Made by a program: the position numbers and the translations under genes
DNA from: Marinovum sp.
GTDB lineage: Bacteria; Pseudomonadota; Alphaproteobacteria; Rhodobacterales; Rhodobacteraceae
Reading direction: 5' to 3'
Assembly: GCA_002684375.1 (NCBI GenBank)
Contig: NYVC01000105.1
Span: 1 to 6,680 of the forward strand
DNA length: 6,680 bases
Shown here: positions 1 to 5,322 of the stretch, one piece after another
How positions within the stretch are numbered: position 1 is the first letter of the stretch
How the letters are laid out: each line of letters opens with the position of its first letter
Notes under the pieces: generated by a model
The model's input: the letters and a program-made list of their open reading frames with translations, nothing else
Told to the model about the DNA's origin: nothing
The model's database searches: none

Positions 1-275
1 CCATTAGGTTTATCCACGCTGGTGAAACTTATATGCCATTAAGCCTGATGCGGGATGAAATGAATTCTCCGAGTTCGAACGGTGGGCCGCTAAGCTCAAG
101 AGAGATGACGGTCTTGGCATTTTTGGGTGAAGGCAAACAAAACAAAGAAATTGCAAATGAGTTAGCCCTATCCGAAGCGACGATTAAAATGCATGTGAAA
201 TCTATTTGTAAGAAACTGGATGCTAATAACCGAACGCATGCGGTCATTAATGCCCGAGACATGGGTCTTCTATGA
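1..275 (+). CDS. LuxR/NarL-family response regulator, C-terminal part (5' end outside window)
   Basis: The reading frame is open from the left edge (first full codon at position 3) to TGA at 273-275. Before the Met at 33 it reads IRFIHAGETY, which continues into MPLSLM. This resembles the last helix and linker of a NarL-type receiver domain, so the Met at 33 is probably internal and the gene begins outside the window. The rest is a GerE/LuxR-type helix-turn-helix: the LSSRE start, the NKEIANELALSEATIKMHV recognition segment and the SICKKLDANNRTHAV tail are all typical. The protein would bind DNA and regulate transcription, probably under phosphorylation control by a histidine kinase. Its target cannot be read from this fragment. 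It converges on the fleQ-like gene across a 202-base gap, so it is not in the flagellar operon. The family is secure; that it is a two-component regulator is inferred from the linker only. Confidence 0.85.
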   Translation, partial: IRFIHAGETYMPLSLMRDEMNSPSSNGGPLSSREMTVLAFLGEGKQNKEIANELALSEATIKMHVKSICKKLDANNRTHAVINARDMGLL

Positions 276-477
276 TTATGCGGCGCGCTATTTGTGATCT
301 AAGTACAAAAGCCGCTCTTTAAGACTGGTGACGGGTTATCAGAGCGCCGGTGACCCTAGCAAATTTCCGTCGGCTCAAATGAAAGTTTTGTCATTCGATA
401 AACTTGGAATTGAGGAAGGCTCAGCGCGGAACAGTTTATGAAAGGTGCTAACAGACTTACTGGGCGTCCCGTTTCTT
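276..477. other. Convergent intergenic region without a recognisable gene or clear terminator
   Basis: This gap separates the 3' ends of the LuxR-type gene and the fleQ-like gene. Two weak, mutually exclusive hairpins can be drawn: GCCGCTCT (311-318) with AGAGCGCC (341-348), with one C-C mismatch and a 22-base loop, and an imperfect one between about 342 and 376. Neither is followed by a T-run in either direction, so no intrinsic terminator is called. I see no tRNA, no sigma-54 element and no ORF with a credible ribosome binding site. Confidence 0.5.
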
Positions 478-1602
478 TCATGCTCGCCGCGGTTTCATTT
501 TGAGCTGGCCGTCCGCAGGCGTCGCACTGGTATTCATGCCAAATTTCCGCAGTTTCTCAATAAGTGTTGTACGTCTTAGGCCGAGTATTCTTGCCGCGTC
601 TGGCGCGCTCCCGTTGCCTTGTTCTAAGGCTGCTTTAATCAAGGCTATTTCTGTTGCGTTCATAAAATCTTTTAAATTGAAGTCAGTGTTTTCGGTCAAC
701 AGGGATGCATAATTAAACTCACCTGTTGGTTCTGCAATCGCTTTGTCCTGATTGGATGTTGCGGCTTGTTCTTGTAAGTTTTCCAATGCATCCCAAAGTG
801 TGGCTTGCTCTACTTCTTTTTCAGCGTCAAAAGACAATAAGCTGCTAACCTCGGCCGCAGTTATTTTTTGGCCACTGTAAAGCACTGATGCACGCTCAAT
901 AAAATTACGAAGCTCTCGTATGTTTCCTGGCCAGCTATATTTTTGCAGTGCTGTTAGCCCCGATGGGTCAAAAGATGGCGGTTGCATCCCCGGATTTTCG
1001 CTCTCCATACGCAGGACAAGAAACCTGAGCAATTCGGGAATGTCTTCCCGTCGTTCAGCCAGGGCGGGAACGCGGATGGGGAAGACATTGATGCGATATA
1101 GAAGGTCTGCCCTGAATTGCCGTTCTTCTACTTGCGCTTCAATGTTTTGATGGGTGGCACAGACCAATCTGAAATCGACAGGTATTTCTTCGCTAGACCC
1201 AACGCGTTGAACGACGCGACTTTCAAGAATTCTTAAAAGTTTTGCCTGCAATTCCAGAGGCATATCCCCTATTTCGTCCAGGAATAATGTCCCGCCTTTG
1301 GCCTCTTCAAAGCGACCGGCGCGACGCTTTTCAGCCCCGGTGAAGGCGCCTTTTTCATATCCGAACAATTCGGCTTCGAGCAAGTCTGAAGGAATGGCAG
1401 CGCAGTTCACGGCTACCAGTTTACCTTTGCGTCCAGACATCAGGTGTATACCGCGCGCAACCAGTTCCTTGCCGGCACCCGTGGGCCCCTGAGCCATCAC
1501 AGCGACGTTGAAGTCCGCCACTGAACTGATCAAATCGCGCATTTTACATGTTGCGAACGAAGATCCTATGATCATTCGCGCCAAATGCAAATTCGAGTTC
1601 AT
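478..1602 (-). CDS. fleQ: FleQ/FlrA-like sigma-54-dependent flagellar master activator, lacking the N-terminal regulatory domain
   Basis: This is a bacterial enhancer-binding protein of 374 residues that remodels sigma-54 RNA polymerase by ATP hydrolysis. The AAA+ core begins almost at the N-terminus: Walker A GPTGAGKE (39-46), the sigma-54-contacting loop GAFTGA (85-90), Walker B GGTLFLDE (103-110), arginine-finger region FRADLLYR (163-170) and WPGNIRE (224-230). A Fis-type HTH lies at about 334-356; its segment LRRTTLIEKLRKFGM closely resembles the C-termini of Pseudomonas FleQ and Vibrio FlrA, which is the main reason for the name. Those relatives carry an extra receiver-like domain of about 120-140 residues in front of the core; it is absent here. 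The ATG at 1602 is preceded by AAGG eight bases upstream, and no clear extension exists. The gene is divergent from the fleT-fli operon and probably activates it. Family is certain; orthology to R. sphaeroides FleQ is likely. Confidence 0.88.
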   Translation of the reverse strand: MNSNLHLARMIIGSSFATCKMRDLISSVADFNVAVMAQGPTGAGKELVARGIHLMSGRKGKLVAVNCAAIPSDLLEAELFGYEKGAFTGAEKRRAGRFEEAKGGTLFLDEIGDMPLELQAKLLRILESRVVQRVGSSEEIPVDFRLVCATHQNIEAQVEERQFRADLLYRINVFPIRVPALAERREDIPELLRFLVLRMESENPGMQPPSFDPSGLTALQKYSWPGNIRELRNFIERASVLYSGQKITAAEVSSLLSFDAEKEVEQATLWDALENLQEQAATSNQDKAIAEPTGEFNYASLLTENTDFNLKDFMNATEIALIKAALEQGNGSAPDAARILGLRRTTLIEKLRKFGMNTSATPADGQLKMKPRRA

Positions 1603-1632
1603 TTTTCCTGCCTTTTTAACAAAGAGATAGCA

Positions 1633-1674
1633 GACGAACTTAAATTATTAAACTCGTTTTTTTGTTGGTTCGTC
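1633..1674. repeat. Inverted repeat GACGAAC / GTTCGTC in the fleQ leader
   Basis: Perfect 7-base arms at 1633-1639 and 1668-1674 are separated by 28 AT-rich bases. It lies 31-72 bases upstream of the fleQ start codon. It could be a protein-binding pair of half-sites or a weak mRNA hairpin. The long spacer makes either reading uncertain. Confidence 0.35.
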
Positions 1675-1675
1675 A

Positions 1676-1688
1676 TAAATTATTGATA
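1676..1688 (-). promoter_or_regulatory. Candidate IHF binding site
   Basis: On the minus strand the sequence TATCAATAATTTA fits the IHF consensus WATCAANNNNTTR at every defined position. IHF often bends DNA between enhancer and sigma-54 promoter. This site is about 165 bases upstream of the -24 element, on the far side of the 1789-1807 repeat, so it is not in the classical position between enhancer and promoter. AT-rich DNA raises the chance of a false match. Confidence 0.3.
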
Positions 1689-1696
1689 CGATATGT

Positions 1697-1708
1697 CTCT
1701 TTAAAGAG
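1697..1708. repeat. Perfect 12-base palindrome CTCTTTAAAGAG
   Basis: Uninterrupted dyad centred at 1702/1703, midway between the divergent fleQ and fleT starts. It could be an operator for a dimeric regulator of either gene. No known motif is recognised. Confidence 0.35.
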
Positions 1709-1788
1709 TAGTGTTAGCATAAGTCCTTTAATATTCTACATTTTAAACTGTAAAATTCGAAAATATACTTTTTGATGCGAGGCGCTGC

Positions 1789-1807
1789 TGTGGGCTATTT
1801 GCCCACA
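1789..1807. promoter_or_regulatory. Inverted repeat TGTGGGC-N5-GCCCACA, candidate activator (FleQ) site
   Basis: Perfect 7-base arms (1789-1795 and 1801-1807) around TATTT, a GC-rich island in AT-rich DNA. Its centre is about 79 bases upstream of the predicted sigma-54 start point, a usual place for an enhancer-binding-protein site. The Fis-type HTH of FleQ is expected to bind dyad-symmetric DNA as a dimer. No T-run follows on either side, which argues against a terminator. Assignment to FleQ is inferred from position and symmetry only. Confidence 0.5.
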
Positions 1808-1850
1808 AGGTTAAAATAATTTGATCTGACATAGCTGTATTTGCAAAAGA

Positions 1851-1865
1851 TGGCACACTTATTGC
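1851..1865 (+). promoter_or_regulatory. Sigma-54 (-24/-12) promoter of the fleT-fliEFGH operon
   Basis: The sequence TGGCACACTTATTGC matches the sigma-54 consensus TGGCACG-N4-TTGCW, with the invariant GG and GC exactly 12 bases apart (G1852 and G1864). Deviations are A instead of G at the seventh base and C instead of A/T just after the -12 GC. The start of transcription is predicted near 1877. Transcription would run rightward through fleT and the fli genes, and would require an enhancer-binding protein such as the divergently encoded FleQ. Confidence 0.88.
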
Positions 1866-1886
1866 CTCTGTACAGAGGGTGGCGTC

Positions 1887-1892
1887 GGAGGG
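1887..1892 (+). promoter_or_regulatory. Ribosome binding site that fixes the fleT start at 1898
   Basis: GGAGGG lies 5-6 bases before the ATG at 1898 and is inside the predicted transcript (start near 1877). The earlier in-frame TTG (1841) and ATG (1850) lie upstream of the transcription start, so they cannot be used by this mRNA. Confidence 0.8.
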
Positions 1893-1897
1893 CGAGA

Positions 1898-3064
1898 ATG
1901 TACAGAATTGTGATTGAGCCAAGTGAACTTGAGGTTGGGCAAAGTTTGTATCAGACGTTGCGCGGTCACCGTGTGCCGACTGCTCTTCATCAAGACGCGC
2001 TCGCCTCTGATATTCCTGCTAAATGCGAGTATTTTGTTGCTTCTTCAGCCTTCGAGACACAAGTGGGTGGCACGCGGCCTTTGATTGAACGGGCGCGCAA
2101 AGTCGGCGCTAAATCACTGGTTGTAATATGTGAAAATGCAGAAAACTATGCGGTTCAGTCAGAATTAAACGGAAAATTGCTAAGAGTTTCTTTTCCAAAG
2201 GTCAAAATATCCCAATCGCGAGAGTATATTGTTTTGTTTATGGCAAGCCTTTTGCATGGAACTGGTTTGGCTGTGCCGCGTGAACCTGCGAGTTGTCAAC
2301 TTTTTGAACTTGCGGAGCGTGTGGCCAAAGCGGATGTAAGTGTGTTCATAAACGGCCCAACGGGAAGCGGTAAGGAAGTGTTGTCAAACTTCATTCATAA
2401 TAACTCCAACCGAGATGGGCGTCAGTTTGTGGCGATCAACTGTGCTGCTATCCCCGAAAACATGTTGGAAGCGATGTTGTTCGGACATGAAAAAGGATCA
2501 TTTACCGGCGCATCCACCGCAAATGTGGGGATCATAAGGGCAGCCGACGGTGGAACACTTTTATTAGATGAAGTGTCTGAAATGTCTTTGTCGTTACAAG
2601 CAAAGCTTCTTCGAGCCCTTCAGGAGAAAACGGTTACCCCGGTCGGGGGAACTAAGCCAATCACTGTTGATGTGCGGGTTTTATCGACGTCTAATAGAAA
2701 TATGGTCGCTGAATGTCAGTCTGGCAGGTTCCGAGAAGATTTGTTTTACCGTCTTAATGTGTTTCCTTTAACAACGATGGCTTTATCGGAAAGAATACAA
2801 GACATCCTTCCCATTGCGATAGAATTACTCTTACGCCACTACAAAGATTTGGAAACGCTTCCATTGCTTGCAAACTGCGCTATCGAAAAATTGCAAAGCC
2901 ATAACTGGCCAGGTAACGTTCGTGAATTGGACAATGTTTTACAGCGCGCGACGGTTATGTGCACGGGGTTAGAAATAACCGGTGCTGACATCTTGTTTGA
3001 TCGAACCACAGTTGCGCCAGCACAGCCCAAATTAGACCTCGCCACTGAAACTGGCCATGTGTGA
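1898..3064 (+). CDS. fleT: FleT-like sigma-54 activator without a DNA-binding domain
   Basis: With the start at 1898 the product has 388 residues. Residues 1 to about 120 show an alternating strand/helix pattern like a receiver domain but lack its acidic pocket and phospho-acceptor Asp (strand 3 equivalent reads YFVASSAF). The AAA+ core follows: Walker A GPTGSGKE (153-160), GSFTGA (200-205, Ser in place of the usual Ala), Walker B GGTLLLDE (218-225), FREDLFYR (278-285) and WPGNVRE (337-343). The protein ends about 45 residues later, with no Fis-type HTH and no room for one. In R. sphaeroides, FleT has this layout, heads the fliE operon and works with FleQ in mixed oligomers at flagellar promoters. 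The same role is inferred here. Tandem stops TGA-TAA end the gene, 15 bases before fliE. Confidence 0.85.
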   Translation: MYRIVIEPSELEVGQSLYQTLRGHRVPTALHQDALASDIPAKCEYFVASSAFETQVGGTRPLIERARKVGAKSLVVICENAENYAVQSELNGKLLRVSFPKVKISQSREYIVLFMASLLHGTGLAVPREPASCQLFELAERVAKADVSVFINGPTGSGKEVLSNFIHNNSNRDGRQFVAINCAAIPENMLEAMLFGHEKGSFTGASTANVGIIRAADGGTLLLDEVSEMSLSLQAKLLRALQEKTVTPVGGTKPITVDVRVLSTSNRNMVAECQSGRFREDLFYRLNVFPLTTMALSERIQDILPIAIELLLRHYKDLETLPLLANCAIEKLQSHNWPGNVRELDNVLQRATVMCTGLEITGADILFDRTTVAPAQPKLDLATETGHV

Positions 3065-3079
3065 TAAAAGGATAAAACT

Positions 3080-3424
3080 ATGAGTTCTGGACTTTCTGTA
3101 GATGGAATTACTTCTGGGTCGCGCGTGCAAGAGGTTGCGATGCGTCGGGCAGATGATATGTTTAATAAACTCGATAGCCTTGGATCGCTTGCAAAGTCCA
3201 GTGAGCCGAGTTTTGCCGATCGATTTGTAGACTCACTAAACTCTGTAGCTGAGGCTCAAAATACCTCGAAAACAATGACACAGAACTATGAACTTGGGAA
3301 AGAGAATGACCTCGCTAAAGTGATGGTCGCGCAGCAGGTATCATCGTTGGGGTTTCAATTGGCGCTCAACTTCCGCAATAAAGCGCTGAGCGCTTATAAA
3401 GACATTCTAAATATGCCTGTTTAA
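3080..3424 (+). CDS. fliE: Flagellar hook-basal body protein FliE
   Basis: At 114 residues this is the usual FliE size. FliE forms the junction between the MS ring/export gate and the proximal rod and is one of the first axial proteins exported. The diagnostic part is the C-terminal half (about 49-114): the FVDSLNSVAEAQ helix, then VMVAQQVSSLGFQLALNFRNKAL and the AYKDILNMPV end, as in FliE proteins that close with AY-EI-M-V. There is no signal peptide, as expected for a type III export substrate. The start ATG has AAGGA about 7-8 bases upstream and lies 15 bases after fleT, so it is almost certainly cotranscribed with it. A hairpin overlaps its stop codon. Confidence 0.95.
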   Translation: MSSGLSVDGITSGSRVQEVAMRRADDMFNKLDSLGSLAKSSEPSFADRFVDSLNSVAEAQNTSKTMTQNYELGKENDLAKVMVAQQVSSLGFQLALNFRNKALSAYKDILNMPV

Positions 3425-3443
3425 TGCATTTAGCAGGCATATT
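3410..3443 (+). repeat. Hairpin over the fliE stop codon
   Basis: AATATGCCTG (3410-3419) pairs perfectly with CAGGCATATT (3434-3443). A T-G and a T-A pair can extend the stem inward, leaving a loop of about 10 bases. The fliE TAA (3422-3424) is in the loop. No T-run follows, so this is not a normal terminator. It may affect mRNA processing, stability or the fliE:fliF expression ratio. Confidence 0.6.
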
Positions 3444-3468
3444 ACGTAAAGACTGGGGACTAAATTAG

Positions 3469-5301
3469 ATGACTGACACCAGCGGATCGACTTCAATGGC
3501 GCCACGTATGGGCGAAGGCGGACTTGCGCCGCGAATGGGCACAATGGTGTCCAGTGCCCGTGTGTTTTATACGCAACCTGGCGTGCAAAGGGCCCTGCCG
3601 ACGATTGCAGCGGCAGTGTTGGTGATAGCTGGTCTGATTTTCTATATCGTTCTACAGACCCCTGATCGGACTACGCTGTTTGCCTCTCTGCCTGAAACGG
3701 AAAAGGCAAAGGTTCTCGAAACCTTGCGAAACAGCGGTACCGATGTTCAGGTGGATGCGACAACAGGCGAAATTACCGTTCCGGTCGGCGATTATCATAG
3801 TGCGCGGCTGAATCTCGCGGCGCAGGGTCTGCCAAGCTCGGTTCCCGATGGATATAGCACGCTGAGCGATATGCCGATGGGAACCAGTCGCTCGGTCGAA
3901 GGGATGCGTTTAAAACAGACGCAAGAGGTCGAATTAGCACGCTCGATTGCGGAAATTGACGTGGTTGCCTCAGCACGCGTTCATTTGGCAATTCCCGAGA
4001 AATCGGCCTTTGCGCGCAATGCTCAAAAGCCGACAGCCTCGGTTTTTGCTCAGCTCAATCCCGGCCGGTCGCTGAGCAGCCAGCAAGTGGTCGCAATTGT
4101 TAACCTTGTGTCGTCTTCGGTGCCAAATCTCCCTAAAAGTGGAGTAACCGTCGTAGATCAGAACGGTAGGTTGCTCTCAGACCATATAGACGATCCGGCC
4201 TCTAATCTTTCCGATAAACAGCTCCAGTACAGATTGCGGTTGGAGGGGATATACAAATCCCGTATTGAAGCGTTGCTGACACCTGTTGTGGGGGTTGGTA
4301 ATATTTCAGCACAGGTTAATCTCGACATCGATTTTACGCGCCGGGAAATTACCGAAGATCGGGTTTTACCTGACTCGGTTGCGTTGATCAGCGAACAAAG
4401 TACATCTGAACAAGGCACAGAGCGCCGAGCGCGTGGCGTTCCGGGTGCACTGGCCAATAGCGTGCCTGCACAGGCAACCCTGAATAAACCGGCTGCTGGA
4501 GACGCAGACGCCGAAGTTCCCGCCGGGACACAAGGAGGAGCGCAGAGCCGGCTTCTGCCGCCTAATGGGACAAGCGACGCTGCTGTGCCTTCTGTGCCAG
4601 CCCCGCTTTCGGCTGACCCGTTTCACAGTGCCGAAAAACAGACCCGAAATTATGAAATTAGCCGACAAGTGGTGAGCCAAAAGGCACCTTCTGCGCAGAT
4701 TGAGCGTATTCATGTCGCCGTTTTGTTGCGTGAGCCAGCTCCAGTGGCTGGTCCTGACGGTGTCGTGCCAGAGCCGACAAAATTATCCGACGAGAGCCGG
4801 GCCGAGTTAGAGCAGCTAGTCCAAAACGCCGTGGGCCTGAACATCACGCGCGGAGACAGCGTAAACATCACCAGTCGCCCATTTATTATGGAGCTTTCAG
4901 ACGGAGTGTCGACGGCTTGGTACGAGGATCGCTGGTTGCGTGACATGGCCCAAAATATGATCACTGTGTTGATTTTGGCAGTCGTTGCACTGGGTGTTGT
5001 GCGGCCACTAATGAGCCGTCTGCTTATCCCAAGTGGTGACGTGGGCATGGGTACCGTAACTGACGAAGATGGCGAAGAAATCGATATGGATCTCATCGAG
5101 GTTGACGAAGGTCTGACCCTGGAAGAGATGAAGGCGAAGCTGAAACCGAAGAAGACATCTGGGGTTTCTGCTGAAATGCTCGATACCGCCAACAGCTATG
5201 ACGATAAGGTCGCGGTGATCCGTATGATCGTGTCTGACGAAGCTGCGCGCGTATCCAACGTGTTTAAAGCCATGATGCGGGACGAAATGGATAAAACATA
5301 A
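3469..5301 (+). CDS. fliF: Flagellar MS-ring protein FliF
   Basis: At 610 residues this falls in the usual FliF range. FliF assembles in the inner membrane as the MS ring that houses the export gate and carries FliG. Order: a cytoplasmic N-terminus with a repeated APRMG (11-15 and 20-24); TM1 at about 43-63; the periplasmic ring-building (YscJ-like) region containing LNLAAQGLP, SVEGMRLKQTQEVELARSI and VHLAIPEKSAF (about 115-182); a ring-building/collar region with an Ala/Pro/Gly-rich stretch at about 331-385, followed by TRNYEISRQV; TM2 at about 497-514; and an acidic cytoplasmic tail whose end (about 587-610) should bind the N-domain of FliG. The start has only a weak GGGG site 10 bases upstream; a Met at 26 is an alternative but would leave a shorter leader. 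It is 44 bases after fliE and 21 before fliG. Confidence 0.97.
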   Translation: MTDTSGSTSMAPRMGEGGLAPRMGTMVSSARVFYTQPGVQRALPTIAAAVLVIAGLIFYIVLQTPDRTTLFASLPETEKAKVLETLRNSGTDVQVDATTGEITVPVGDYHSARLNLAAQGLPSSVPDGYSTLSDMPMGTSRSVEGMRLKQTQEVELARSIAEIDVVASARVHLAIPEKSAFARNAQKPTASVFAQLNPGRSLSSQQVVAIVNLVSSSVPNLPKSGVTVVDQNGRLLSDHIDDPASNLSDKQLQYRLRLEGIYKSRIEALLTPVVGVGNISAQVNLDIDFTRREITEDRVLPDSVALISEQSTSEQGTERRARGVPGALANSVPAQATLNKPAAGDADAEVPAGTQGGAQSRLLPPNGTSDAAVPSVPAPLSADPFHSAEKQTRNYEISRQVVSQKAPSAQIERIHVAVLLREPAPVAGPDGVVPEPTKLSDESRAELEQLVQNAVGLNITRGDSVNITSRPFIMELSDGVSTAWYEDRWLRDMAQNMITVLILAVVALGVVRPLMSRLLIPSGDVGMGTVTDEDGEEIDMDLIEVDEGLTLEEMKAKLKPKKTSGVSAEMLDTANSYDDKVAVIRMIVSDEAARVSNVFKAMMRDEMDKT

Positions 5302-5322
5302 AGCAAGGGCTATGAGGGAAAT

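Larger units (their letters stand above)
1603..1850. promoter_or_regulatory. AT-rich divergent control region between fleQ and fleT
   Basis: About 250 bases hold no gene. The region is strongly AT-rich compared with its flanks and contains three perfect inverted repeats (1633-1674, 1697-1708, 1789-1807), an IHF-consensus match (1676-1688) and the approach to the sigma-54 promoter at 1851. I cannot point to a convincing sigma-70 promoter for fleQ; AT-rich -10-like strings are present on the minus strand but without a good -35 partner. No GTGCCA (a minus-strand -24 element) is seen here, so fleQ itself does not appear to be sigma-54 dependent from this region. Confidence 0.6.

Noticed and set aside
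272..322. Possible 16-codon peptide starting at an ATG that overlaps the LuxR stop (ATGA)
   Set aside because: Very short, no recognisable content, no supporting evidence beyond the overlap.
311..376. Possible terminator hairpins between the convergent LuxR and fleQ genes
   Set aside because: Stems are imperfect or short with large loops, and no T-run follows in either direction.
1155..1170. TGGCAC on the + strand within fleQ
   Set aside because: No -12 TTGC at the proper spacing, and it lies antisense in a coding region.
1814..1826. A second IHF-like sequence between the inverted repeat and the promoter
   Set aside because: Attractive position, but it departs from the consensus at two defined positions in AT-rich DNA.
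1841..1897. N-terminal extension of FleT from TTG 1841 or ATG 1850
   Set aside because: It overlaps the sigma-54 promoter, lies upstream of the predicted transcript start and lacks a ribosome binding site; ATG 1898 has a strong one.
2068..2083. Second TGGCAC (-24-like) element inside fleT
   Set aside because: No GC dinucleotide at the required 12-base distance; an internal coding match only.
4710..5192. 160-codon open frame on the minus strand inside fliF
   Set aside because: It lies wholly opposite a well-conserved gene, has a low-complexity Ser/Thr/Pro-rich product and no known family; a shadow of fliF.
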